From Seminavis robusta (lineage: Eukaryota > Bacillariophyta > Bacillariophyceae > Naviculales > Naviculaceae), in assembly GCA_903772945.1 (NCBI GenBank), contig CAICTM010000004.1, positions 186,001 to 250,000 of the forward strand: a DNA stretch of 64,000 bases. Reading direction: 5' to 3'. The position numbers and the translations under genes were made by a program. The notes under the pieces were generated by a model that was given only the letters and a program-made list of their open reading frames with translations, was not told the origin of the DNA and did not search any database. Below are positions 1 to 10,679 of this stretch, piece after piece; position 1 is the stretch's first letter; each line of letters starts with the position of its first letter.

Positions 1-801
1 TCAAGACGAGTCTCGATCCAAATAGCCAAGGCAATCAGGACGCAAAAGTCAGGGTCAGCGGCACCCAGCAGGATTTGGTTCGGGCAAGCACGCTCCTCCT
101 GGACATTCTTGCTCCAGGATACCTTGGTTTCAAGAGCGAAGTTTGGAAACTTGGAGTGGCTGCGCAGATCCAAAGTCTCCATGTTGGTCAAATCATCAGT
201 GCGGCCAATCAAGTGAAACTGAAGCTTCAACATGGTTGGGATCTTGATCGTCGTGTCAATATTCGCTCCTCCATCGCGTTCCACAATGTGAATGGTCTTG
301 CGGAATTCCCGGATCTTCAAATCCCTCTTGACATTGGATTTCCTGCCCTGCTTCCTGACCTCAGCCTTCTTCACAGCCTTGATCACTTCATTGACAATCC
401 TGGATCGAGTGGGATTCCCAACATTGGGACCAACAGCCCATGATGCATGGCGGTTCGGATGGAAGTGGCTGATGGCCTTCTTGTATTGTTCAAGAGTGGT
501 AGATCTCTTGTGGGTGGGGCGGTCATTGGGCCCTGGGTTGATCTTTCCATAGGCAAGGAAGTTGAGGAACTGGGCGACATCAGTAGGGGTAATTTCTAAT
601 AACTCCTCCTGAAGAAAAATGAAGAAGGGCGACCATGGTGTGAGCGAGCGGCAGAGTGAAATTGTGGAGCGATTTGGCGAAGAAGCGACATACCTGTGTA
701 AAGTTCTTCTTGTTATTATAGTGACGACCATGCTTCCAACCCATAAACCTGGCAACGGCCGGCCGGTACTGCTGATCAAGTGACTTGCGCTTCCTCGCCA
801 T
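1..801 (-). mobile_element. Crypton-like tyrosine recombinase gene, 3' end outside window
   Basis: Two exons read on the minus strand: 801-694 and 608-1, with an 85-bp GT-AG intron (693-609) and phase 0 at the join. The protein starts MARKRKSLDQQYRPAV and runs on past the window edge. The N-terminal half looks like the SAM-like core-binding domain of Crypton-type recombinases (the DVAQFLNF and YKKAISHF segments). The second half starts the catalytic domain: the IGRTDDL segment fits the first catalytic-arginine box, and KVSWSKNVQEER fits the following beta-hairpin lysine region. The distal HxxR and the tyrosine lie outside the window. Cryptons are DNA transposons that move by a tyrosine recombinase, and diatoms are known to carry many. 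No frame break is visible in the part present, so this copy may be intact. Family assignment is from remembered sequence pattern, not a search. Confidence 0.65.
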
Positions 802-809
802 GGTGAGCG

Positions 810-868
810 ATAACAAACAAAAGAGCGAGAATAACAAACAAAAGAGCGAGAGCAACAAAAGAGCGAGT
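810..868. repeat. Short tandem repeat, ~21-bp unit
   Basis: The unit ATAACAAACAAAAGAGCGAG occurs twice in a row, followed by a shortened third copy. It sits directly upstream of the start codon of the Crypton-like gene, so it falls in its 5' untranslated or promoter region. Confidence 0.8.
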
Positions 869-1794
869 ACAGATCGATGCATAGCTTTCGCTGTAAAAAG
901 TGCTGGATCGAAATTTATGAGATAATGACGAGCGAACTGACTCGACTCCATCCAACAGGAAAATCCAACGGCCAAGCCACCGTACCCGGGATACAGCAGT
1001 TGAATCAGAGGGGATCTTTGGGAGTTTACCCTCTCTCAACACAAAGAGAGAGGTTCCGGGACCATAAGTCTTCGAGTTTCGCGGAACGTTTGTGTGTGAC
1101 TTGTGGTCTTTCGTACGATTGGAGTTGTATTTTGGCAAAGATACTTAGGCAAAAAGTTGTATTTTGAGGCACCCGATGCAACTACCAATGCGATTCTGAG
1201 TAGTATCGGATACCCTCAAATGCCTGGTTTTCCCTGCCAAATTACTCTCAATGACTTATCCGTATCACCATACCCCAATAAAGGATAACCATACTTAGGC
1301 CTAAGTAGGGGCGAACTCACTACTATGACTACAGGGTAAGTCCCACCAGTCGATACAACTCCCCCTTTCCACATACCCTCTACTATGCTAGTACGGTTGT
1401 ATATTAGTAATACAGTACTAGTACTATCTAGCTACTAGCTAGATCGCAGGCGGTGAAAGAAGACGCTTCTCACCAGAGCAACTTCCCGCTGGACGCAGTA
1501 CAGTACCATAAAAAGGCGTACCGCCGAGAGACAGAACTGCAACAAGGTTGGGGTATCGTTGGGTGCCAAGATTATATATTAGGGTGAAGGCTTTTTTTGA
1601 TGCTCATCGTTCGTCGGATCCATTCACAGTCCGCACACTGGCACGCTGGCGGACGTCAGTCACAACAAAAGCAAAAAGTTGTTGAACACTCTTCTTCGAA
1701 ACTCGAAACGCCGCTAATAACACCCGCGGTCTCCACAGCACAACTAGTAGTGGAAGCAGTCAGCTGTCCTGCATTCAGCTTGTTTTGTTTAGCC
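869..1794. other. Intergenic, between Crypton-like gene and NDUFS4
   Basis: No coding stretch with a convincing protein pattern was found. The segment near 1380-1445 is rich in CTAG/GTAC palindromes, as in other gaps of this window. The last few hundred bases must hold the NDUFS4 promoter. An open frame extends upstream of the chosen NDUFS4 start, but its translation has no targeting character. Confidence 0.5.
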
Positions 1795-2592
1795 ATGTTT
1801 TCTTTGCGTCCCGCTCTCCGCAAGGTTGCCCTTTCGAGCCGCTTGCCGGCATCTCCAGCCGTTGCCTGTCGAGGTTGGATGCAAAAGCAACCCTTCTCGT
1901 CGAAAGATGTCGTTGAACAAGGCGAGGAGGAAGAAGATGCGGTTGCCATCGTGCAGAGCCGCCGTGAAGAATTGAGTGACAAAGGAAAACATCTCATTTG
2001 GGACAGCGGTGAACAGCTTCCGGCAGCTCCTCTTCCAGAAAATCTCAATGAGCTCGTGGCACTCGATCCTGCAGATACCGGCTCCAGACGCAAGGCTGAT
2101 GGAACGGATCGTTTCGCTTTTATTCGTCAAGACAAGGCCAATGTGAAGCAGTCTCCGCTTAACGATGAGAAGAAATGGAGAATTTCCTTTGTGGAAGATG
2201 GAGTTGCTGGAGAGAAATGGGAGAATTCACTTATGGGATGGACCAGTAATGCCGATCCCTTTCAGTCCGAACCACCTCTAGTTTTCGAGAACGCTCTTGA
2301 TGCGGTTTACTTTGCGAAAAAGAGAGGATGGAAATACATTGTGAAAGAGCCCATTATGAGGCAAGTGCGTGATGACGGGGCTCAATACCAGGACAATTTC
2401 TTGCCTCAAGCTATTGCGGCTCGGGTGGCCAAAGAAGGTACTCAGTGTGACCAATGGAAGCGTGAGGCAGCAGGCACTTCCCATTACTATCGTCCCCTTC
2501 GATACCATGGCAAGGGTGTTGTACCTCAGCATGGACCAAATCCTGACCAGGAAAGTGCTCCTTATGTGGAAGGTTATTACAAGATGAGGTGA
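1795..2592 (+). CDS. NDUFS4: NADH dehydrogenase (complex I) 18-kDa subunit, mitochondrial
   Basis: Single exon, 265 residues. It is an accessory subunit of respiratory complex I in the mitochondrial inner membrane, located near the NADH-oxidising arm. The ETC-complex-I conserved region lies at about residues 125-185: WRISFVEDG, then ENSLMGWTSNADP, then FENALDAVYFAKKRGWKYIV. The start at 1795 was chosen because the next residues (MFSLRPALRKVALSSRLPAS) form a classic mitochondrial presequence rich in Arg/Ser/Leu and lacking acids. The open frame reaches up to 1597 but that part lacks this character. The C-terminus continues about 75 residues past the conserved region, longer than the animal protein. 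A QDNFLPQ stretch followed by a Tyr/Pro/His-rich tail is seen there. Confidence 0.92.
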   Translation: MFSLRPALRKVALSSRLPASPAVACRGWMQKQPFSSKDVVEQGEEEEDAVAIVQSRREELSDKGKHLIWDSGEQLPAAPLPENLNELVALDPADTGSRRKADGTDRFAFIRQDKANVKQSPLNDEKKWRISFVEDGVAGEKWENSLMGWTSNADPFQSEPPLVFENALDAVYFAKKRGWKYIVKEPIMRQVRDDGAQYQDNFLPQAIAARVAKEGTQCDQWKREAAGTSHYYRPLRYHGKGVVPQHGPNPDQESAPYVEGYYKMR

Positions 2593-3598
2593 TTGAGTTA
2601 CAGTTTTTTTATGTTGGAAGATACCTTTCCCGATAAGCAAATTGGTGATGTGACGACTGGATTCTTGGTTGCGCTGATAGGTGATTGCTTAGTTTCTTGC
2701 CATCCTCCTCTTTGGCTTGTAGTCTCGAGCACATTGTAGCTTTATGCACTATCTGGAGTGTATCGGTACCGTTGGCTTCTGGCAGATACAGTGAAAAGCA
2801 GGATGATTTCTGCCGGAAGACATCCTGCACGAAACAATCTTCCCCAATCTGGCCTCACTGTTTTATATAGCTAAACTCTCAAGGCGCCATCCAGCAGATC
2901 CTATTCACGTTGTCCTGTCCTCCTCATTATATATATCTCCAGTGTGATCTCACGTGGTTCAGTCCGGTCATGCAAGTATCAAAACAAGCATGGTTGGAAA
3001 AGGCAGTCAGCCACATGCAAATTGTTTGGTCGACGAGCCAACATGATGAAGTTACAGGTTGCATCTCTGCACGTCCAAAGTTCAACAGATTTGTTGTCGT
3101 CGCTCTTTTAAAATTTGTAAGTCGGGCTCAGAAGGTCAGAAGTACTAAAATACGTAGATCTTACGCTCAAAGAAACAGGTGGAGGAGCTAGATTCCCCTG
3201 CGCTTGTCATCGCTGAATCTTTGGTGAGGCAAAGGTGCCAATTCTTTCTCTCAAAGTGCAGCTACTGTTGTGCTGAGGAGGTGCGTGCTGGACTTGATTT
3301 GCATTTGATTTTGCACTCTCGTGAAGTCCTTCATGATTACCGCCTCCGGCACTGGCACGTATCTGATAACGGTTGAATCTTTGTTGAATCTTCTCTCTGG
3401 CGTCAAAATTTTAATTTTCCAGCCCTCCTCGATCTCCGAGAGAAGATAGATGTTTCAACATGATATGTGGTCACAATCTGTGAAGATCGGCTCTTTTCTC
3501 GTTCATATCTTTTTCACAAACTGCATTTACTTGTGGCCTCCACTTCGCAGGCAGTAAAGTGAAGGTCAGCTCAGAAGTTTGTGTGAACTTAACAAGCA
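2593..3598. other. Intergenic, nothing recognised
   Basis: About 1 kb. Short open frames on both strands have no compositional or motif support. It holds the 3' region of NDUFS4 and the promoter of the phytase-like gene; no repeat or RNA gene was seen. Confidence 0.5.
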
Positions 3599-6169
3599 AT
3601 GAAGCTCATTGATTCGGCTGTTTTAGCATTGCTGTGGCTGATGCCATGGCAGGCTACCAGTGACGGCATGGTCTTTAACCGTATCTCCTTTTTCCCTGTG
3701 TGCCTTCAATTGGACCCCTCATGTCGCGTCGACAATGAGACTTCGGCAGAGATTGTCGCTGCCTCCAAGGATGGAATGACATTGATATATAGTGATTCGC
3801 CTCTGGGCGTTGTGGGAACCATTGATATCACCGATCCCTACCACCCAACCCCTCTTGGCATCATTGATGTCGGGGGAGAGCCTACTTCTGTCACTGTTGT
3901 CAAGGGTTATGCTGTTGTTGGCGTCAACACATCCCCTGATTTTGAAAACCCATCTGGTATCCTTCATGTCCTTGATTATGTGACTGGAGAAGTCTTGAGG
4001 ACTATGGATCTTGGGGGGCAGCCTGACAGTTTAAACACTTCCCCTGATGACAGATTTGTTGCCATTGCCATTGAGAACGAACGCGATGAAGATCTGGGAG
4101 AAGGCGGCCTTCCCCAGTTGCCTGCTGGGTTTCTTCAGGTTCTGTCAACTGAAAGTGATGATGTAGAGGAATGGGAACTCACCAGGATTGACTTGGAAGG
4201 CCTTGAGGGACTGGTTGAACCATCTGATCCAGAGCCTGAGTTTGTGTCCATCAATGAGGATAACATCTGTGTTGTCACCCTTCAGGAAAACAACGCCATT
4301 GTTCTGGTTGATCTTGAAAGTTCTGAGGTCATCGCCAGTTTCTCTGCGGGAACTGTCGACCTGTACAACATTGACCTGATCGAGGATGAAGTCATCAACC
4401 AGGATCCCAGCGCCAACCTTACCAACCGACCCCGAGAGCCTGACGGTGTCGTATGGATTGACAATGACTACTTTGTCACCGCTGACGAGGGGGACTGGAA
4501 TGGTGGTACACGAGGCTTCACTGTCTATGACAAGGAAGGGTCCATTGTGTACACAAGTGCTGAGGAGATGGAGACGGTGGTAACCATGCTCGGTCACTAT
4601 CCTGAATCGCGTTCGGAAAACAAGGGGTATGTCAATGAATGCATGGTCTCTTCTGAAGCGATTTTGGAACGAGCATTCATCTCACCAACATCCTTTCTTT
4701 CAACTTGCTGACAATGAAGAAACGAGCCTGAGAATGTCGAGTTTGGTATCTTTGGAGATACAAGCTATCTTTTTGTGAACTCGGAACGCTCCAGTTTGAC
4801 CTTTGTATACGACGTAAATGTCCCTGCTGATCCTGTCTTTTTGCAGGCACTCCCAGCTAGTGTCTCGCCAGAGGGTAGCAAGGCCATCCCCGACCGTAAC
4901 TTGCTAGTGGTAGCGACCGAAAGTGAGTTTTGCTAGGAGAGCAAGCTCAGACCCCAGTCACATCTGTTCTAACCATCCTACTTCTTCTGGTCGATAGCTG
5001 ACGATCGTGGTGGCAAGGTCCGCGGAGGAGTTTCCATTTACATGTATATGAGAAGCGAAGCTTTGTATCCCACTATCGTGTCTGACATTGATGACAGCAC
5101 TGGCAACCCTATTCCCTTCGGTGCATTGAGTGGCTTGGCTGCAGCTGAACCATATGATGGTGGAGCTGGAGACTGGGGACGTAGGTTGGCCAGACGAAAA
5201 GGAAAACAGGGCCCACAAAACCGACGGCTTGCTGGGGAGATTCCTGTTCCTCCTCCTTTGGCACAAGATGAGCTGGGAGAGGAATCCCTTGATGAGCACA
5301 TTTTGTACTCGATTGAAGATAGCTACTACAAGAAGAACCGCATCTTTGTCATCAACGCAACTGGACACCCAGCAGTCATTACGGCAGCCATGCGCATTAT
5401 GGATTCCGACGGGGTTTTTGCTGATGCATTGGGTGAAGGTGACATGAAGGACGCCTTGATCAATGATGACAACACAGTCAACATTGACCCCGAAGGCATT
5501 GCTGTAAGTCACAAGGGAGGATTCTGGTTGGCTCACGAAGGTCGAGGTACCGTTGGAGATGGAGCGCGACCTGTGGAGAGTCCCAACGTGCTGTTCAAGT
5601 TGAGCGAGGAGGCAGTCATAGAGAAGGTTGTCCTGCTACCTGATGAACTGAATGAAATTCAGCTTCGCTTTGGGTTCGAAGGTGTTGCAGAAGATGGTGA
5701 CTACGTGGTTGTAGCTTTCCAACGAGCTTGGGGGGACGAAAAGTACCCTCGAATTGGTGTTTACAACTCGGTGTCGGAAGAATGGAAATTTGCCTTTTAC
5801 CCGTTGGGTCAACCTGAGTCCCAAAATGGTGGCTGGGTTGGATTGTCAGACATTGCTCCTCTTGGAGATGGACACTTTATGGTCCTTGAACGCGACAACC
5901 AAGCAGGTTTGGATGCTGCCATCAAGCGAATTTTTGTGATTTCTCTGGGAGACTACGAATCCTGGGATGACGGAACCACCATCGAAAAGCACTTCTACAT
6001 GGATTTGATCCCTGAAATGGCTTATTTCGGAGGAGCCACTTTGGAAAAGGTCGAAGGTCTTGCCGTTACCAAGGACGGCTTTGTTTATGTCAACACTGAC
6101 AATGATGGCGTAGAAGACAGCGGAGAGCAGTTGTTTGGAAATGTGGGCTGGTGGTACCCTTACTATTGA
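3599..6169 (+). CDS. Secreted phytase-like esterase / beta-propeller protein
   Basis: Three exons: 3599-4626, 4720-4922 and 4998-6169, joined by two GT-AG introns (93 and 75 bp) to give 800 residues. The start gives a signal peptide (MKLIDSAVLALLWLMPWQA), so the protein is secreted or enters the endomembrane system. The first part has propeller-like repeats with alternating Asp/Gly turns (VVGTIDITDPYHPTPLG, ILHVLDYVTGEV). The C-terminal third, with IDPEGIAVSHKGGFWLAHEGRG and the LEKVEGLAVTKDGFVYVNTDNDG segment, matches the 'esterase-like activity of phytase' family pattern seen in bacterial secreted phosphatases. A role in organic-phosphate use is inferred, not shown. A basic stretch at about residues 465-485 (GRRLARRKGK...RR) interrupts the propeller and could be a loop or a processing site. 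Confidence 0.8.
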
Positions 6170-6352
6170 AAAGGATCTGCTATGATCGTTGATTCGTCCA
6201 TGCATGTGTGTGAACAGCCGTGTTGATGTTCCTTCAAGGGGGACAGAGGAGTCATCAATTCTGTGTTTTGTAAGACAACTGCTCCCTGAACTGTACTAAG
6301 AATAACAAGTCTGCTCGTATTGTTGTGTTGAAGTCGTAGGAGAAAAGCTCTT

Positions 6353-8320
6353 CTATAATGGATCAGCCAGCACTTTGTAGCCTTGTCGCGACGCCATAAA
6401 AACTGCATTCTGTGGTGTCACGCTAGACGGCACATAGTAACAGAGGTCAACGTACGCTTTCGGATCCTCGGCAAACAAGACCTGCTCCAGGTACTGCTTT
6501 CGTCCATAATCTAGTAGTCGTTGGCAAGCTCTACCAAGACCTTGAACACCACAGGACAACTGGAGACTATTGACAACGTCAACCACACTTGTAACCTTGC
6601 CTTCCAGTTGTGAGTCTGTAGTGCAGGAATCGCAATGTGTCTCATCTTCAATCTCAGTGCCCTTTCGTTTTCGCTTGCCATTGTCGGCTTCAGCAATGCT
6701 GTTGGCTGGTTGCTTGGTATTGTTACCGTTGTCAGCAGAAGAAGTGCCATCATCCTTGACGGTTCCAGAGCTCCAGAGTCGCATCATTTCAAACTCCTCT
6801 GGTCCAAATTCCAGCAGAGGTGGCACGTCTGCATCTTTAGCCGTCACTGTATTGTCGTTCTGAAGCTTTTCTTCGGCCAGCAAGACCGATGCCAGATAAT
6901 CTCGTCCCACATAATGTTCCCAGGTGCATACCCCGTGGCAGCAGGTTGCCATGAGGCAAACTTGTAGCTGATCTCGAATCGGGTAAAGAGCTTTCAATGC
7001 CAAATCAGTGCCGGCCCCACAAAGATGCTTGGCAATGGCCATAATGAAGGGTTGTCGGTCTTTGTTGTTGTTGCTGCTGCTGCTGACGTCGTCGTTTGTG
7101 GCAGCCTTGCTGTCGACGTTCGCTTGTGTTGGTGTTTCCTTGTCTGCGACCACTGCCGTGTTTTTCTCCTGCTGCTGGCTCTTGTGCAATTCCAACACGG
7201 TGGGCATGTGCACATGTGCCAAATCGCATTGAAGGCGTTGCCAAGATTGTATTTGTTCGACATTGATGCATTGATTGGGGAGTTTGGATTTGTGATTTCG
7301 AAGTATGGTGTCTGCTTTACTCCGTGTTCCAGCTCGCTCCATCATGATCAAGTCCACATGGCGGTTGGCTGCTGCAAATGATCCTGCCGCCACTAATCCC
7401 AACATGCCTCGTCCAGCCCCTAGTTCCAGCATGAGAATGGGTTGTGAATTGTTATTGTTGTTGTTGGTCTTGGACGACGACAAGTTTTGAAGATGTCCCA
7501 GCAAGCTAGCCTGTTGTTGCAAATGTTTGGGGCCGCCAGATCGGATATGGTAACTGTCAATGGCTTGAGCCAGTCCCAATTGGAGTTGTTTGTCAGAACA
7601 ATCCTTGAGGGGCAACTGGGTGCAAGCTTGTTCAATATCTTCAAGTGTGAGTTGTTGAGGATTGCCTGGGTGCGGGCCACCAAAGACATGTTGATGGACC
7701 ACCAGAATGCGCAGCGCCAAAGCCTTGGCTCTTGTTTCCAGGTTCGGACGATGATATTTTTTCTCTCTCTGTTCACTACTATGGGTGGTATGACTTTGGT
7801 CGCCGCCATGTCCACCAGTATTGACGTCCTGTCGATAAAAGGGCTGTGATTGTATTTCTCGTTGGAGTTTGGCTTTGGGACAAATCTTCAAATGGCGTGC
7901 CAACATGTCTTTGTAAATAGTGTGGGTGGGATCCAGAGGACACGGAATTCTTGTTCGCTTGGCAGCAGCATGGGTATTCTTGTTGTTTTTGTTTTGGTTG
8001 TCTGAAGAAGGAAGTGATTGTGTGGTTCCGTCATCCATACTGGTATTACATGTAGGAGTGATAAACTCTTGATGATTCCCACAATAATTGCAATCTGGCA
8101 GAGTCAGCTGACGACAGAACCGATGTTTTCTCGGGAGATAGGCATGACAGCGAGTCCATCCTTCGGGTGGCACGGGAGGCTCTCGGCCATTATCCTCCGC
8201 AGAGCCATTCTTGGGGTCTTTGCGGTTCTTCTTCTTCTTGTCCTTTCTTTTTTTGGCGTTTTCTTGTTTCTGGCTGGAATTGCAGCTTGCTGCTGCATCA
8301 GTGAGTGACTCTTCCGTATC
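6353..8320 (-). CDS. TRM13: tRNA 2'-O-methyltransferase TRM13 (5' end unresolved)
   Basis: An open minus-strand frame of just over 600 codons. TRM13 methylates the 2'-OH of nucleotide 4 in the acceptor stem of certain tRNAs. In order: the N-terminal CCCH finger (RCHAYLPRKHRFC...CNYCGNH), a CHHC zinc finger of U11-48K type (CPLDPTHTIYKDMLARHLKICP), the SAM-binding GAGRGMLGLVAA near residue 256, AKHLCGAGTDLALKAL, and the ATCCHGVC motif near 409. The frame has no ATG before the first finger: it is open upstream to an in-frame TGA at 8338-8336. A small upstream exon is therefore likely, with an acceptor candidate TATCGGTAG at about 8320. A low-complexity Asn/Gln/Ser stretch precedes the SAM motif. 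The gene converges with the phytase-like gene. Confidence 0.85.
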   Translation of the reverse strand, partial: DTEESLTDAAASCNSSQKQENAKKRKDKKKKNRKDPKNGSAEDNGREPPVPPEGWTRCHAYLPRKHRFCRQLTLPDCNYCGNHQEFITPTCNTSMDDGTTQSLPSSDNQNKNNKNTHAAAKRTRIPCPLDPTHTIYKDMLARHLKICPKAKLQREIQSQPFYRQDVNTGGHGGDQSHTTHSSEQREKKYHRPNLETRAKALALRILVVHQHVFGGPHPGNPQQLTLEDIEQACTQLPLKDCSDKQLQLGLAQAIDSYHIRSGGPKHLQQQASLLGHLQNLSSSKTNNNNNNSQPILMLELGAGRGMLGLVAAGSFAAANRHVDLIMMERAGTRSKADTILRNHKSKLPNQCINVEQIQSWQRLQCDLAHVHMPTVLELHKSQQQEKNTAVVADKETPTQANVDSKAATNDDVSSSSNNNKDRQPFIMAIAKHLCGAGTDLALKALYPIRDQLQVCLMATCCHGVCTWEHYVGRDYLASVLLAEEKLQNDNTVTAKDADVPPLLEFGPEEFEMMRLWSSGTVKDDGTSSADNGNNTKQPANSIAEADNGKRKRKGTEIEDETHCDSCTTDSQLEGKVTSVVDVVNSLQLSCGVQGLGRACQRLLDYGRKQYLEQVLFAEDPKAYVDLCYYVPSSVTPQNAVFMASRQGYKVLADPL

Positions 8321-8338
8321 TACCGATAAGCAAGATCA

Positions 8339-8736
8339 GTCAAATGAATTGGAATAAGAGTGGCTACGGTATGGCAGCTGTGCTCTCTGGTACGACTGTA
8401 CTAGTACCAGTATGGAATGATTTGCTTGATGGCAATGGACATGGCGGCGAATAATGGTTGGGTGGTTGGCTGCTCCAGGTTGCAGTTTGACGTCACAATT
8501 CTTAGAAGTTCTCGGATCTTCTTCTAGGACCATGGAAGATCATCTGTTCCTCGAGAAAAGAGAAAAGAGGACGACGATGAAAGTGAAAGCGAAGACGAAT
8601 GATGCGGCGGCAAGTGGAAACCGTCAACCGTCATGATGGCCAAAAGAATATCTATCCGATAGCCACCATAGCTACAGCTAACTAGAGCTTGATACTCGTG
8701 ATTTTAGTTAAAAGTATAGAGCACTCCTTGAAAGCC
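8339..8736. promoter_or_regulatory. Shared divergent promoter region, TRM13 / AEC transporter
   Basis: About 400 bp between two genes transcribed away from each other. It must hold both promoters and probably the first TRM13 exon. A GTACGACTGTACTAGTACCAGTA palindrome cluster lies at about 8391-8413. No TATA box is obvious. Confidence 0.4.
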
Positions 8737-10523
8737 ATGGCCAGTGCTGTGGGTTCCGTTGTCGTTGCTGCCGCGCAAAGTGTTGCCAAGGTTTATGCTA
8801 TTGGGGGTATCGGATATGCGGCAGTCAAATGTAAGAATGAAGGATGTAGGGAAAGACAAACTAGCTGGGGAAGCCTTGCTTCTGTAACACTCACTCCTCC
8901 TTTCTGTCTCTTTTGCTCTCTACATTCTATGGAAACCCAGATCCCAAAAATGCACCATTGCTACCCAGCGGTGCCGTCGGCACCATTGCTCGATTTGGCT
9001 TTAACGTGCTCACGATTTCTTTGATATTCAGCACTATTGCTTCTTCGGTGACCATTGATTCACTCGGGAACTACTGGTTTGTCGTGGTGGGAGCCGTGGG
9101 AGTCCTCGCCATTTCCTTTGCCACAGCCACCATCCTCTCCAAAGTGATTCCCATTCGCAATCCATCCGACTTTAATGCTTTGCGCATTGCGGCCACATTT
9201 CCCAACATTGTGGCCTTGCCCATTTTGATCTTTCCGTCACTCTGTGAATATCCCGTCGTCTATGAAGCGTTTGGAAAGTCAGACACAGCAATGAGCGAAG
9301 GAGGCGAGGACCGAGCACAACTCTTTCAACAATGCGTCGCCAAGTCCAACACCATGATCTTTTGCTACTTCTTCGGCTGGTCCTTGCTCTTTTGGAGTTT
9401 TGGACATCCAACGCTTTTGACAGCCGCAGAGAACAAGTCTCGAACGCATGATGAGCAAGAGAGGACTACCCAAAGCAGCAGCAAAAGTGGTAGTCAAGCT
9501 GCTGGAAGGACCACGGACCAGTCGTTCACCGGCCACACCAGTACCTCTGTCACAATTGCGACGGACGGGGACATACCGCCTGAAATGCAATCTACCACTG
9601 CCCTGACTCCTTTTTCAACACAGGACGAGGAGGACCTGCAGGTACCGGATTCACCGGAAGAGAATGCATCCCAAGAACAACAATCCACCAGTGTTCTCTC
9701 CAACATTCAAAAGGCTCTGAAACAGACCTTCACATCGCCTCCCTTTGTGGCCATGATTCTGGCCTTTTGTGTTGGGTGTATTTCCCCCGTGAGAGACCTT
9801 CTCTTCTCGCAAGGAGGGGCACTACGCTTTCTAGGGGCCGCAGTGGAAACATTGGGGCAAGCATCATCGCCCATGTCCACCATGGTTGTCGCAGCAAGTC
9901 TGGCATCGAGGCGGGAATCCTCGTCAATGGCAGAGGACGACATCAGTGATGATGGGCAAGACCAAGACGGCTACAATGAAGGCGCACAACAACAACCCAC
10001 TGATGCTCCACCAGCAGATGCTGTGGATCGCAGCATGACAGTCGAGGAAGAGTCGCCGGTCATGTCAGACCCCAACTTTGGACCTCTGCAGCTGCGAAGA
10101 CGGTCGTCCATTCACAGGTTTGGTGCATCACTGCGCCAAAGTTCGATACGGGCCATGAAAAAGGCCCGTCGGACGGACCCTGAACAACGGAGGCTGTACA
10201 TCTGGTTCACCTTGAGTCGATTGATCCTCTCCCCCGCACTGGTTACCTTGGCGATTGTGGGTTTGGATTGCAGTGGCATCAGTGGTATCCCACATCTGGC
10301 CAAATTGGTCTTGATTGTCAACTCTTCAGTCCCAGGTGCCCTGATCGTCGTTGTCCTCTTGAAGTCCAATCCACTTCTGCACGAAACGGCAGCGGTGGTT
10401 GCCAAGGTGTACTTTCCAACCTACATTCTTTCTATTGTGACAATTGCTGCGTGGACAGCCGTCGGACTCATCGTCTCTATACCAGATGAGGATGGAAACT
10501 CATTTTGTTCGAGATACAGATAG
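8737..10523 (+). CDS. Auxin-efflux-carrier-family membrane transporter
   Basis: Two exons, 8737-8830 and 8941-10523, with a 110-bp GT-AG intron; 558 residues. The join restores AAVK-YPKNAPLLPSGA, fitting the first loop of the family. This is a secondary carrier of the AEC/PIN-like group, with hydrophobic helices at about 1-170 (SLIFSTIASSVT, YWFVVVGAVGVLAISFA, TMIFCYFFGWSLLFWSF) and again at 275-325 and 430-540, and a long hydrophilic Ser/Gln/Glu-rich loop between the bundles. IVNSSVPGALIVVVLL in the last bundle resembles the family's crossover helix. The substrate cannot be read from sequence; in algae such proteins need not carry auxin. It is divergent from TRM13. Confidence 0.8.
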
Positions 10524-10679
10524 TCGTAGGTGGGATATTTCATTCTTGCTGTCCAATTCCTGCCGGAAAGTGGACATTGAGACCGAGTCTTCTTCGCATC
10601 TCAAAAGTCTCACTACTGTACTGACAATCAGAGTTTTGGGATTCTCCATAAATACTTCTAGTTACTACCTTGATCCATG

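Noticed and set aside
1597-1794. Upstream extension of the NDUFS4 frame
   Set aside because: Lacks presequence character; the start at 1795 gives a typical mitochondrial leader.
8104-8298. Arg-rich frame overlapping the TRM13 start
   Set aside because: Lies in another register of DNA that codes for Lys-rich sequence and the TRM13 zinc finger; no support of its own.
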